From assembly GCF_014359905.1 (NCBI RefSeq), contig NZ_JACIYP010000032.1, positions 1 through 49,392 of the forward strand: a stretch of DNA of 49,392 bases, read 5' to 3'. Below, in pieces: positions 8,686-17,143 of this stretch. The stretch's first letter is position 1, and each line of letters opens with the position of its first letter. Position numbers and translations under genes: made by a program. This DNA comes from Hoeflea sp. (GTDB lineage: Bacteria; Pseudomonadota; Alphaproteobacteria; Rhizobiales; Rhizobiaceae). The notes beneath the pieces were generated by a model that worked only from the letters and a program-made list of their open reading frames with translations, did not search any database and was not told the origin of the DNA.

Positions 8686-9900
8686 TCAGCCTTCCTGTCC
8701 GGTGACATCCCAGCGCCAGAAGCCGCGGTCTTCTTCGGCCAGATGCCGGTTGAGCACCATCTTGTGCACCTCGTCGGCGCCGTCGACCAGCCGCGCCTGG
8801 CGGGCGTAACGGTAGATCCATTCGAGCACCGTGTCCTTGGAATAGCCCCGGCCGCCATTGATCTGGATGGCCACGTCGGCCGCCTTGTGCAGCAGGTTGG
8901 CGACATGGACCTTGGCCATGGACACCTCCTTCTTGGCGAAGCGGCCCTGGTCGAGTTCCCAGGCGGCCTTCATCACCAAGAGCCGGCCGATCTCGATCTG
9001 CATGGCGAGATCGCCCAGCATCACCTGCACGCTCTCGCGGTCGGCAAGGCGGACGCCGAAGCCTTCACGGCGTTCGGCATATTCGCGCGCGATCTCGACG
9101 CAGCGCTTGGACAGGCCCAGCCAGCGCATGCAGTGGGTCAGCCGCGCCGTGCCGAGGCGGACCTGGGTGACCTTGAGCCCGCGCCCCTCGCCGCCCAGGA
9201 TGTCGGAGGCCGGAACTTCCATGCCGTCGAACTCGATCTCGCAATGGCCGCCATGCTCCTCCGGTCCCATGATCGGGATGCGGCGGACGATCTTCCAGCC
9301 CGGGGTGTCCTTGTGGAACAGGAAGGCGGTGAGGCCGCGCCGCGGATCGTCGGAGGTCTTGGCCATCAGGATGAAGTGGGCGGCACCATCGGCGCCGGTG
9401 ATGAACCATTTGCGGCCGGTGATGCGGTAGATGTCGCCGTCGCGCACGGCTTCGGTGAGCGTCATCGACGGATCGGAGCCGCTGCCCGGCGCCGGCTCGG
9501 TCATGGCGAAGGACGAGCGCACCTTGCCGCTGACGATGGGTTCGAGCCAGCGTTGTTTCTGCTCGGGCGTGCCCATCGCTTCAAGCACCATCATGTTGCC
9601 ATCGTCAGGCGCGCTCGAATTGAACACCAACGGGCCGAAGATCGACCGGTTCATCTCCTCGTAGCACACCGCCATGCCGACTTTGCCCAAACCGGCGCCG
9701 CCGGTTTCAGGCCTGAGCTGCAGGCACCACAGGCCTTGGGCACGCGCTTCGGCGCGCAATTCGTCAAGCAGGTCGAGCCTGATGTTTTCATGGTCGTCGT
9801 AGCTTGCCCGATCGGCTTCGAGCGGCAGCACGCGGCTTTCGACAAAATCGGCGATGCGTCGGCGATAGTCTTCGACTTCGGGGGAAATGGTAAAATCCAT
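8686..9900 (-). CDS. Acyl-CoA dehydrogenase (ACAD10/11-C / LvaC type)
   Basis: 404 aa from the ATG at 9900. Family motifs are FAMTEPAPGSGSDPS near residue 140, ITGRKWFITGADGA near 160 (FAD/substrate site), INGGRGYSKDTVLEWIYR near 355, and RLVDGADEVHKMVLNRHLA near the C-terminus. The ADEVHKM ending is characteristic of the ACAD10/11-related clade. It is a soluble flavoprotein that oxidises acyl-CoA and passes electrons to ETF; in the Lva pathway the homologue removes phosphate from 4-phosphoacyl-CoA to give the enoyl-CoA. It is tightly linked to the kinase (5-nt gap) and the SDR (8-nt gap), so one functional unit is likely. Confidence 0.9.
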   Translation of the reverse strand: MDFTISPEVEDYRRRIADFVESRVLPLEADRASYDDHENIRLDLLDELRAEARAQGLWCLQLRPETGGAGLGKVGMAVCYEEMNRSIFGPLVFNSSAPDDGNMMVLEAMGTPEQKQRWLEPIVSGKVRSSFAMTEPAPGSGSDPSMTLTEAVRDGDIYRITGRKWFITGADGAAHFILMAKTSDDPRRGLTAFLFHKDTPGWKIVRRIPIMGPEEHGGHCEIEFDGMEVPASDILGGEGRGLKVTQVRLGTARLTHCMRWLGLSKRCVEIAREYAERREGFGVRLADRESVQVMLGDLAMQIEIGRLLVMKAAWELDQGRFAKKEVSMAKVHVANLLHKAADVAIQINGGRGYSKDTVLEWIYRYARQARLVDGADEVHKMVLNRHLAEEDRGFWRWDVTGQEG

Positions 9901-9908
9901 GATAGGCC

Positions 9909-10664
9909 TCACAGGGATGAAACGAGATGGCCGCCATCGGCGACGAGAGCGATGCCGGTGATGTAGGCGCCGGCATCGGTGACAAGCAGCATGAGGGCGC
10001 CGTCGAGGTCCTCGGGGCGGCCCAGCCTGCGCTGCGGAATCCGCTTGATCAGCGCCTGCCCCGGCTCGGTGGCGAAAAACGCGCGGTTGATATCGGTCTC
10101 GATGTAGCCGGGACACAGCGCGTTGACGCGGATGGTATCGCGCGCCCATTCGAGCGCCAGCGCCTTGGTCAGCTGAATGAGCCCTGCCTTCGACGCGCTG
10201 TAGGCGGCAACCCCGCCGCCGGTCCTCAGACCGAGGATCGAGGCGACATTGACGATGGCGCCGCCGCTGCCCGCCGCTTTCATTCCGCGCGCCACGCCCT
10301 GGGCCACCAGGAACGCCCCCTTGAGATTGGTGTCGACGACGGCGTCGAACTCGGCCTCGCCGAGCGCGAGCGCAGGTCCCGCGCCGCTGATGCCGGCATT
10401 GTTGATCAGAATGTCGAAGGGGCGGTGCACCGAAGCGAGCGCCCCGGTCACGGAATGGGCGTCGGAAACGTCCATTTCGAGGCCATGGGCAGTCCCGCCC
10501 GCAGCTTCAATCTCCGCGCAGGCGGCCTCGATCTTTTCCATCCGCCGCGCAGCAAGCGTCACCGCGGCGCCGTTGCGCGCCAGCAGCCTGGCGAAATGCA
10601 ATCCAAGCCCTCCCGATGCGCCGGTTATCAGGGCGGATTTTCCGGCAAGCGGCAAACTGGTCAT
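9909..10664 (-). CDS. Short-chain dehydrogenase/reductase
   Basis: 251 aa from the ATG at 10664 behind GGGAA, the first gene of a three-gene operon. Classical SDR features are the Rossmann motif TGASGGLG near residue 14, NNAG near 90, the catalytic tetrad Ser in NVASILG and YSASK near 155, and the PGYIETDINR loop. It is an NAD(P)-dependent alcohol/ketone oxidoreductase, probably of a hydroxyacyl substrate given the kinase and acyl-CoA dehydrogenase downstream (LvaD of the levulinate pathway is also an SDR). A palindrome 20-30 nt upstream of the start and a divergent TetR gene suggest repression at this promoter. Confidence 0.9.
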   Translation of the reverse strand: MTSLPLAGKSALITGASGGLGLHFARLLARNGAAVTLAARRMEKIEAACAEIEAAGGTAHGLEMDVSDAHSVTGALASVHRPFDILINNAGISGAGPALALGEAEFDAVVDTNLKGAFLVAQGVARGMKAAGSGGAIVNVASILGLRTGGGVAAYSASKAGLIQLTKALALEWARDTIRVNALCPGYIETDINRAFFATEPGQALIKRIPQRRLGRPEDLDGALMLLVTDAGAYITGIALVADGGHLVSSL

Positions 10665-10684
10665 GCAGAGTTCCCTTTTTCGAA

Positions 10685-10694
10685 CGAGCGCTCG
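10685..10694. promoter_or_regulatory. Candidate TetR operator palindrome
   Basis: The perfect 10-bp palindrome CGAGCGCTCG sits in the context AACGAGCGCTCGCTT, close to the AACGAGCGCTCGTT form used by many TetR-family regulators of acyl-CoA metabolism. It is 20 nt upstream of the SDR start, where bound repressor would block transcription. The intergenic stretch 10665-10950 otherwise holds only the two divergent promoters. Confidence 0.5.
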
Positions 10695-10950
10695 CTTTAT
10701 CGCCGGTTTCGCTGTAGCATGCAAGGGGGTAAGAGAAACGACATGTCCGAGGGATCTTGACCAGCGGCGATCGTCCATTCGGAAATTCCGTGCGCTCTTG
10801 AAAACCTTCAGGCCGGGGCCTCGAAAACCGGTGAAGCTTTCGGCCCGTTGGGATAGAGGTGAAGCAAAAGCTGCGGTGGCAATCACCATATCGATTCAAC
10901 GGCCGGATCGCGGATCCGGTTGACGGCAGGCCGGACGGCGGGGAGAGACA

Positions 10951-11646
10951 ATGCCACAGGGCACGGAAAAGACTTTCGGCACTGATTATTCCAACGAAGC
11001 CCTGTGCAAGCGGATGTACCGCCGCCACTCCGCCACCATCAAGGTGCAGAAGGAAGCCGTCGCGGTCGCAAATCTGGTGCGGATCTGCGAAGCAACGCTC
11101 AAGCTTTCCAACGAGAAGGGATTTCACGCATCCTCATTGAGGGACCTGTCGCGGGTCTCCGGCATCTCCATGGGCGGGCTCTATGCCTATTTCGACAACA
11201 AGGTCACGCTTCTGACCATGATTCTCGAGGCGGTCACCTCAAGCGCGATGGAGATCATCACCGAACCGCCCCAGACGATCGCAAACGATCCGCGCGCGCA
11301 TCTGCGCTGGCTGATCGAGCGCCACGTCGCGCTGACCGAGATCATGCAGCCCTGGTTCGCCTTTGCCTTCATGGAAGCAAAGAGCTTCCCGGCCGCCAAC
11401 CGGCGAGCCGCCGTGGAAAGCGAAGCTGCCACCGAAGCCGCCATTGCCAGGATCCTGCAGACGGGCGTGAGCACCGGCGTGTTTCACATCAACGATCCGC
11501 TGCTCACCGCGGCGCTGCTCAAGCCCCTTCTTCAGGATTGGTACGTCAAGCGCGGCAAGTACCGGAAGCGCAACATCCCGGCCGGCGTCTATGCCCGCGC
11601 CGTATGCGACTTCGTCGAGACGGGGGTCCTGGGTCAAACGCCATGA
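10951..11646 (+). CDS. TetR-family transcriptional regulator
   Basis: 231 aa from the ATG at 10951 behind GGGGAGAG. The N-terminal helix-turn-helix lies at about residues 38-80, with FHASSLRDLSRVSGISMGGLYAYFDNKVTLL, including the family's G-x-Y-x-Y/H-F recognition segment. The C-terminal ligand domain is all-helical. A preceding basic extension of about 30 residues (CKRMYRRHSATIKVQK) is longer than usual. Divergent from the SDR-ACAD-kinase operon, it probably represses that operon until an acyl-CoA-type inducer appears. It converges with the ABC ATPase gene ending at 11711; the 64-nt gap shows no clear terminator. Confidence 0.88.
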   Translation: MPQGTEKTFGTDYSNEALCKRMYRRHSATIKVQKEAVAVANLVRICEATLKLSNEKGFHASSLRDLSRVSGISMGGLYAYFDNKVTLLTMILEAVTSSAMEIITEPPQTIANDPRAHLRWLIERHVALTEIMQPWFAFAFMEAKSFPAANRRAAVESEAATEAAIARILQTGVSTGVFHINDPLLTAALLKPLLQDWYVKRGKYRKRNIPAGVYARAVCDFVETGVLGQTP

Positions 11647-11710
11647 CCGGCCTGTAAACCCGATGCTGCAATGAACCGGCTTGGAACCGTATGGCGGGCA
11701 GCGATGCAAC

Positions 11711-12775
11711 TCAATTGATGACCTCGCCCGTCTCCTGCAGGAACGCCTTGCAACTGTCACTGATCAGACGCAGCCCTGTCTCGCTTTCGGGACGCTGGTC
11801 AGCCGCCGGCTGGACCATGCTGACCGGCCCGCAATCGGTCAGGAAGCTGACAAGGCGGGTGGTGCCGAGTTCCTGTATGACGTCCACACGCCCGAGGATG
11901 CTGTTATCGGCACCCTTGTCGCAGAGCGCGAGATCGTCGGGACGGATGCCGATGTCGATCAAAGTGCCTGAAGCGAGCCTTTGGAGAGCCGGCAGCCGGA
12001 TCCGAAGGCCGGTGCTGAGCACGGCCTCGGCTCCGTCGACCCGGGCGGGAAGAAAATTCATCGCAGGCGTGCCGATGAACCCTGCAACGAACCGCGTCGC
12101 GGGGTTCCTGAACACATCGTAGGGCGGCCCCATCTGTTCGATACGGCCGTCGCGCATGACGACGAGAATATCGGCAAGGCTCATCGCCTCGAGCTGGTCG
12201 TGCGTGACGAACACCGAGATCGTCTCCATCTGTCGATGGATGCGCTTGATCTCGATCCGAAGATCGTTGCGCAGCGCAGCGTCGAGGTTGGACAAGGGCT
12301 CGTCAAACAGGAACAGAGCCGGATCGCGCACCATGGCGCGTCCGATCGCGACGCGTTGACGCTGACCGCCCGACAATTGCGACGGCCTTCGGTCCAGAAG
12401 ATGCGCCATCTGGAGCGTGTTCGCGACTTCGGCAATACGCCGGTCGATTTCGGCCCGCGCGGTTTTGCGCTGACGCAGGCCGAAGCCGATGTTCTGGCGA
12501 ACGGTTTTGGTCGGGTACAATGCGTAGTTCTGGAAGACCATCGCTATGTTGCGGGCGGCAGGACTGAGGTCGGTGATGGTCCTGCCAGCAAGGGCGATCT
12601 CGCCCGCGTCAACGGCTTCGAGGCCGGCCAGCGCACGCAACAAGGTCGTCTTTCCACAGCCGCTTGGGCCAACGATGACGACGAAGCAGCCGGGATCTGC
12701 GCTGAACGAGACGTCCTCCAGGACCCTTGTCGCCCCGAATGACTTATGGATGTTGCTGAGATGAAGCCCTTGCAT
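11711..12775 (-). CDS. Carbohydrate/Ugp-type ABC transporter ATPase (MalK/UgpC family)
   Basis: 354 aa from the ATG at 12775, with AAAGGG about 8 nt upstream; a GTG three codons earlier has no ribosome site. Motifs are Walker A GPSGCGKTT, signature LSGGQRQR, Walker B LFLFDEPLSNLD, and switch FVTHDQ. A C-terminal TOBE/regulatory domain of about 110 residues follows, with the family's IGIRPDDLAL. It is the last gene of a five-gene operon (17051 to 11711) and is preceded by the phosphoesterase gene with a 5-nt gap. It powers the importer formed by the two permeases at 14040-15817. Confidence 0.9.
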   Translation of the reverse strand: MQGLHLSNIHKSFGATRVLEDVSFSADPGCFVVIVGPSGCGKTTLLRALAGLEAVDAGEIALAGRTITDLSPAARNIAMVFQNYALYPTKTVRQNIGFGLRQRKTARAEIDRRIAEVANTLQMAHLLDRRPSQLSGGQRQRVAIGRAMVRDPALFLFDEPLSNLDAALRNDLRIEIKRIHRQMETISVFVTHDQLEAMSLADILVVMRDGRIEQMGPPYDVFRNPATRFVAGFIGTPAMNFLPARVDGAEAVLSTGLRIRLPALQRLASGTLIDIGIRPDDLALCDKGADNSILGRVDVIQELGTTRLVSFLTDCGPVSMVQPAADQRPESETGLRLISDSCKAFLQETGEVIN

Positions 12776-12780
12776 CGGGG

Positions 12781-14031
12781 TCACCCTTTCAGGTCTGGAT
12801 TTGCCGCACTCAATGCCGCAACATTTTCAACGGATCGATTGACGCCGAACAGCTGCCTGCGCGATGCGCTCGATGACATGAGCCAGACATCCTCGGAAGC
12901 GACACCGAAAAACGCGGCGGCGCGATCAGCGAGTTCCGCCAAGCGCGAAAGCGGTTCGGAGGGCATCCGCGCCGGTACCTCTCGGCCTTCCTCGATCGCA
13001 ATCAGCAGTCCTGTGGCCTGGTCGATGCCGGCCTCTGCGCAGCATACAAACAGTCTGTCGTGCTTCTTGAGCATGTCAGGCCAATCGAGATGCACCGACT
13101 GATCATCGTTCCACGGGGAGAGGATGACGGGTGAGAAACCGGCGTCCCGCACGGCTTCAAGCGTTTTCGCCGCATCCGCCCGCAGATCGAAATCGCCGCC
13201 GTCCATGTTCTCCCTGTGTGCGAGCACATCGCCACGATCGACCAGCAGGATGCGCGATCCTGCCAGGGGGCCGGGCTGCATTGTCTCCTCGCGCAACTCG
13301 CAGGTCTCCGGGCCGAGATCGAACACCCGGTAGCGATGCGGCGCTTCGGTGAGCGACGGGCAGACCGCATAGAGGGTCTTGCCATCCGGCACGATTCCGG
13401 TGCCCTCGTGGAAATGGCCGCAGAGGACAAGGTGGCGCGCAGGACTGGATGCAAGCCGGTCGCGCAGGGCATCCGCGTCGCGGTAGCGCATCGGATAGCC
13501 GTGAACCACCATCGGCCAGATGAGGAAATGCTGCAGGTGCACGGTCCAGTCAACCGTACCGGCTTCGGCGAGCGCTCGGTCGAATCGCGCCCGTTCGTCG
13601 CCAAGACGTTCCGAAACGTGGTCCGTCACCTCCCAGTCGAAATAGGCATGGAGGCGGACGCCGGAAATTTCGAGTTTCCTCGGCGCATCGCCGAACACCG
13701 CCTCGAAGGCGGGGCGGAAGTCGTGGTTTCCGGGCGCGATCATCCATGGCCGCCCCAGTCCGTCGAGCCATGCGCGCATGGTCTTGTAGTCCTCTTCGAC
13801 GGCCGCGCGAAGGAAACGCCGGAGCGTCTCATCGCCCGTGCCGTGCAGGAGATCGTGTGGCGCGTCGATGACATCGCCCGTGAAGGCGACAATGTCGGGC
13901 GCCTCGGCGGCGATCAGTTCGGCAAGCCTCGAAAGCAGCGCCGGACCGTGCCGCGAAAGACGTTCGGCGTGGCCGCTGTGGCCGGGCAACGCCTGCCGGA
14001 AATGAAGGTCGGTAAACTGAAGGATTCGCAT
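12781..14031 (-). CDS. Calcineurin-like metallophosphoesterase fused to a degenerate HAD-like domain
   Basis: 416 aa from the ATG at 14031. Residues 1-250 form a GpdQ/CpdA-type binuclear metallophosphoesterase: FTDLHF (D-x-H), FTGDVID, APGNHDF and LCGHFHEG. From about residue 260 a second domain starts with ILLVDRGDVLAHRENMDGGDF, continues with AVRDAGFSPVILSPWNDDQ and ends with EDVWLMSSSASRRQLFG. Its order resembles HisB/GmhB-type HAD phosphatases, but the nucleophile motif DxD is shifted to DRGD and the late acidic GDxxxD motif is missing, so it is probably non-catalytic. Lying inside a Ugp-like transporter operon, it probably acts in the cytoplasm on an imported phosphodiester. The HAD reading is from visible pattern only. 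Confidence 0.78.
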   Translation of the reverse strand: MRILQFTDLHFRQALPGHSGHAERLSRHGPALLSRLAELIAAEAPDIVAFTGDVIDAPHDLLHGTGDETLRRFLRAAVEEDYKTMRAWLDGLGRPWMIAPGNHDFRPAFEAVFGDAPRKLEISGVRLHAYFDWEVTDHVSERLGDERARFDRALAEAGTVDWTVHLQHFLIWPMVVHGYPMRYRDADALRDRLASSPARHLVLCGHFHEGTGIVPDGKTLYAVCPSLTEAPHRYRVFDLGPETCELREETMQPGPLAGSRILLVDRGDVLAHRENMDGGDFDLRADAAKTLEAVRDAGFSPVILSPWNDDQSVHLDWPDMLKKHDRLFVCCAEAGIDQATGLLIAIEEGREVPARMPSEPLSRLAELADRAAAFFGVASEDVWLMSSSASRRQLFGVNRSVENVAALSAANPDLKG

Positions 14032-14039
14032 GATGGCTC

Positions 14040-14873
14040 TCAATGGTGACCGCCGGTGAGACCGGCGACGAAGTGGCGTTGAAGGATCAGGAACATCACG
14101 AACACCGGCGCAGCGGCCAGAAGTGCCACGGCCATGACCTTGTTCCAGGCCATTTCCACCTCGCCGAGGAATTGCGTCGATGCCGCCGCGATGGTCATGG
14201 TGTCGCCGCCCGGCAGGAACGTGCGGGCAAAGAGGAAGTCGTTCCAGGCGACAATGAAAACATAGATGGTGACCGCAGCAAGCGCCGGAGCAGCCGCAGG
14301 CAGAACCGTCTTCACCATCGCGGACAGGGGCGAGCAGCCGTCAATCAGCGCCGCCTCCTCGATCTCCCTTGGAATACCGTCGAAGAAGGCCTTCATCATC
14401 CATGTGGCGAAGGGGACGGCGAAGCTGCAATTGGCAAGAATGACCGCAACAATGGCCTGTGGGCCATTGAGGAGCCCCGCGCGGAAGAACAGGATGTAGA
14501 GCGGCACGATGAGGAGCGTGCCCGGCAGCATCTTCGCGATGAGGATCGCGTAACCCGCAAGTCCGGTCAGCCTCGAGCGGCTGCGCGACAGGGCATAGCC
14601 TGCAAGCGTCGCGATGAAGACCGTTAGCAGCGTTGACCCGACGGTCACCACCAGCGATGTCGACAGCCACGCGACGACCGGCGTATCTGCGAACAGCGAC
14701 CGCATCGCCTCCAGACTGAAGGTCGCCGGATCGGGCAGGAATGCCGGCGGCCACTGCATGACCACGGCGTTCGGACGGAACGCACTCAGCGTCATCCAGT
14801 AAACCGGCAGGAATGCAATGAAGGCAAACAGCGCAAGGGTGACTGCGCGCAGAGCCGATGCCATGCGTCTCAT
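14040..14873 (-). CDS. ABC sugar-type permease (MalG/UgpE family)
   Basis: 277 aa from the ATG at 14873, overlapping the previous stop as ATGA; an ATG three codons later is an alternative. Six membrane segments. The cytoplasmic EAA loop is clear (REIEEAALIDGCSPLSAMVK), followed by the TVLPAAAPALAAV helix. A periplasmic loop after the first helix (RPNAVVMQWPPAFLPDPATF) is typical of the MalG/UgpE class. It forms the transmembrane pore with the product of the preceding gene and couples to the ATPase at 11711-12775. Confidence 0.9.
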   Translation of the reverse strand: MRRMASALRAVTLALFAFIAFLPVYWMTLSAFRPNAVVMQWPPAFLPDPATFSLEAMRSLFADTPVVAWLSTSLVVTVGSTLLTVFIATLAGYALSRSRSRLTGLAGYAILIAKMLPGTLLIVPLYILFFRAGLLNGPQAIVAVILANCSFAVPFATWMMKAFFDGIPREIEEAALIDGCSPLSAMVKTVLPAAAPALAAVTIYVFIVAWNDFLFARTFLPGGDTMTIAAASTQFLGEVEMAWNKVMAVALLAAAPVFVMFLILQRHFVAGLTGGHH

Positions 14874-15817
14874 TGCTTGAGTGTCCTGTCCTGAAGAAGA
14901 CGGAGGCTGCCGAGCGCCACGACGAGGCAGATCACGAACACCACCACGCCGAGCGCCGACGCGCGGCCGACCTCGAAGAACTGGAAGGCCTGGTTGTAGA
15001 TCGCCACCGATGCGGTCTCCGTGGCGCGGCCGGGGCCGCCGCCTGTGAGGACGAAGATCGTCTCGATCTCGCGGAAGGCTGAGAGAAGCGAAAGCGGCAG
15101 CGACACGGCAATGACCGGCCGCAGTGCCGGCAGCGTGACCCAGAAGAACGAGGTGACCGGGCCTGCGCCGTCGATCCTGGCTGCGTCCAGCGCATCCCGG
15201 GGAACGGCGTTGAGGCCCGCCATCAGCATGACGGTGAAGAACGGGTAGCTCTTCCATGCCGAGACAAACACGACGGTGGGCAGCGCCCAGAGATGATTGC
15301 CGAGGAAGTTGACCGGCCGGCCAGAAGCCCCGGACGAAAGAAGCGCGTAGTTGATAAGCCCTGTTTCGGCATTGAGAAGGAACATCCAGGCGAGGCTCGC
15401 CACCACCGCAGCAATGGCCCAGGGGCTGATGATCAGCATCCGCAGCACCGCACGCCCCGGGAAGGCGCGTTCCAGCAGAAGCGCCGTCGCAAGGCCCCAC
15501 AGAAACGCGATTGTCGTTCCGGCAAACACGTAGATGACAGTCACGCGGAACATCGCAGCGGTGCGCGGGTCGCTGAAGAGGCGCTCGAAATTGCGGAGGG
15601 TATACTCTGCCGGAGCGTCGTTCATCAGCGCGAAAAGCTTCACGTCCTGAAACGCGAAATTCACCATCGCGCCGACAGGAAAGGCAACCAGCACGAGGAT
15701 CAGGAGCGCCGCCGGCGCCAGCATGAAGACGAGAAGCCGCTCGCGCTGGCGTTCAAGCCCCCGCACCGTGTCACGGCGCGGGGATTTGACGGGCGTTGTG
15801 AGCCTAGAAGAATTCAC
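14870..15817 (-). CDS. ABC sugar-type permease (MalF/UgpA family)
   Basis: 315 aa from a GTG at 15817, preceded by GGAG at 7-nt spacing and overlapping the binding-protein gene by 14 nt; the open frame further upstream lies inside that gene. About six membrane segments after a basic N-terminus (GLERQRERLL). The EAA loop reads RDALDAARIDGAGPVTSFFW followed by VTLP. The C-terminal part has the family signature VLTGGGPGRATET. It is the partner of the MalG-type permease, and its stop overlaps that gene's start. Confidence 0.9.
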   Translation of the reverse strand: MNSSRLTTPVKSPRRDTVRGLERQRERLLVFMLAPAALLILVLVAFPVGAMVNFAFQDVKLFALMNDAPAEYTLRNFERLFSDPRTAAMFRVTVIYVFAGTTIAFLWGLATALLLERAFPGRAVLRMLIISPWAIAAVVASLAWMFLLNAETGLINYALLSSGASGRPVNFLGNHLWALPTVVFVSAWKSYPFFTVMLMAGLNAVPRDALDAARIDGAGPVTSFFWVTLPALRPVIAVSLPLSLLSAFREIETIFVLTGGGPGRATETASVAIYNQAFQFFEVGRASALGVVVFVICLVVALGSLRLLQDRTLKQ

Positions 15818-17051
15818 GCGCCAGCTCCGCGTGGATCTGGTCGGTGGCGCCATCCACGTCCAAGGCACCGCTGGCGAGAGCGGAGATCCCTTCGGAGACG
15901 ATGGCGGAGAACTTGTTGTATTCTCCCTCAAGTCCTTCCGGCAGATAGGAGTGCGTGGCGCGGGCCGCACTTGCCTCGAACACCGGAATCTCCGGCCAGT
16001 CGGCGCGCGCCTTGTCGGTCAGCATGCCGATCCGTGCCGGCGGGTTGCCGGACATCTCGCCATACGCCTGCTGCCATTCCGGCCGCTGGATCAGTTCGAT
16101 GAACTTGAAGGCCAGCGCCTTGCGCTCGTCGTCCAGCGCTGCGGGGATGGCGAGAACGTTGCTCGGGCCGCCGGCCTCGTCGGGAAACGGCAACGGCGCC
16201 ACGCGGTAGTTTTCTGCAACCGATTGCTCAGCGTCCTTCTTGAATGCCGGCGCCCAGCTGCCGTCGATATACATCGCCGCGCGCCCCTGCCAGAACAGCT
16301 GGCGCATCTCGTTTGAGCCGAGACCCACCGGCGTCGCCTCGACCTCGATCAGTTCCGCCGTCATCGCGATGGCTTCGCGCAGGTCGTCCCGCGCGATCAG
16401 CGCGCCATCGCTCGTCCATCCGTGGCCGAGACCGGCAAGCAGGTAGGTCAGCGCAAAATAGGTCTGGCTGCTCTGGTCCGTCACGAACGGAAAGCCGTAC
16501 TGGTCGATGCGACCGTCGCCGTCGGTGTCAAGGGTGAGCGCCTTGGCGGCGGCGACGAACTCCTCCGGGGTGGTCGGCACCGCGACGCCCGCCGCTTCCA
16601 GCATGGCCTGATTGTAGAACAGGCCCCAGGCATAGCCGAGCAGGAGTTGGCCATAGACCTTGTCGTTGCGTTTCATCTGCTGCTGGGGAGCGATGAAGTC
16701 GTCCTCGTTCCAGCCGATCTCCGCAAGGCGCTCGTCGAGCGGCTCCAGGAAGCCGGAATCGGCAAAGCCGAACATGAAGCGGGCCGATATGTGGGCGATG
16801 TCCGGCGGATTTCCGGCAACGAACCGCGTGGTCAATTGGTCATGGTGATCGCCGAAGGGAGCGCCCACCAGCTTGATGGTGTGGCCGGGGTTTTCCTCGG
16901 CGAAGGCCGCGGCGGCAGCTTGCCACCAGACACCGAAGCCTTCCTGCAGCTGATAGGTTGGCAGTTCGAGCTCGACCGCGCGGGCCGGATTGAGCTGCGC
17001 GGCAACCGCCAGTGCAGCGGCGATGGTGAGGGTTGAAATGCGATGCAACAT
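15804..17051 (-). CDS. Family 1 extracellular solute-binding protein
   Basis: 415 aa from the ATG at 17051, behind GGAG; an in-frame ATG five codons upstream lacks a ribosome site. A signal peptide is visible (MLHRISTLTIAAALAVAAQLNPARA, cleavage near residue 25). The mature protein shows the family-1 fold: WWQAAAAAFAEENPGHTIKLV, PDIAHISARFMFGFADSGFLEPLD, LFYNQAMLEAAGVAVPTTPEEF and DGSWAPAFKKD. It binds a sugar, polyol or glycerophospho compound in the periplasm for the downstream permeases. Divergent from the SorC-type regulator. The fused phosphoesterase in the operon hints at a phosphodiester ligand. Confidence 0.88.
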   Translation of the reverse strand: MLHRISTLTIAAALAVAAQLNPARAVELELPTYQLQEGFGVWWQAAAAAFAEENPGHTIKLVGAPFGDHHDQLTTRFVAGNPPDIAHISARFMFGFADSGFLEPLDERLAEIGWNEDDFIAPQQQMKRNDKVYGQLLLGYAWGLFYNQAMLEAAGVAVPTTPEEFVAAAKALTLDTDGDGRIDQYGFPFVTDQSSQTYFALTYLLAGLGHGWTSDGALIARDDLREAIAMTAELIEVEATPVGLGSNEMRQLFWQGRAAMYIDGSWAPAFKKDAEQSVAENYRVAPLPFPDEAGGPSNVLAIPAALDDERKALAFKFIELIQRPEWQQAYGEMSGNPPARIGMLTDKARADWPEIPVFEASAARATHSYLPEGLEGEYNKFSAIVSEGISALASGALDVDGATDQIHAELAREFF

Positions 17052-17124
17052 CGTGGACAGCTCCATATCTTGAATTTACTGAAGCATCTGATATTGAAAT
17101 CGTGTAACATGATGATGACAATTT

Positions 17125-17135
17125 CTCACAGTGAG
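17125..17135. promoter_or_regulatory. Short palindrome CTCAC-A-GTGAG in the divergent promoter
   Basis: An 11-bp inverted repeat lies immediately upstream of the SorC-type start, in the 92-nt AT-rich divergent region. It could be an autoregulatory operator, but it is short and overlaps the ribosome-binding region, so the assignment is weak. Confidence 0.25.
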
Positions 17136-17143
17136 GGAAATCG

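Noticed and set aside
8668..9966. 432-codon plus-strand open frame opposite the acyl-CoA dehydrogenase
   Set aside because: Composition is typical of an antisense frame in GC-rich DNA, and the acyl-CoA dehydrogenase on the other strand is unambiguous.
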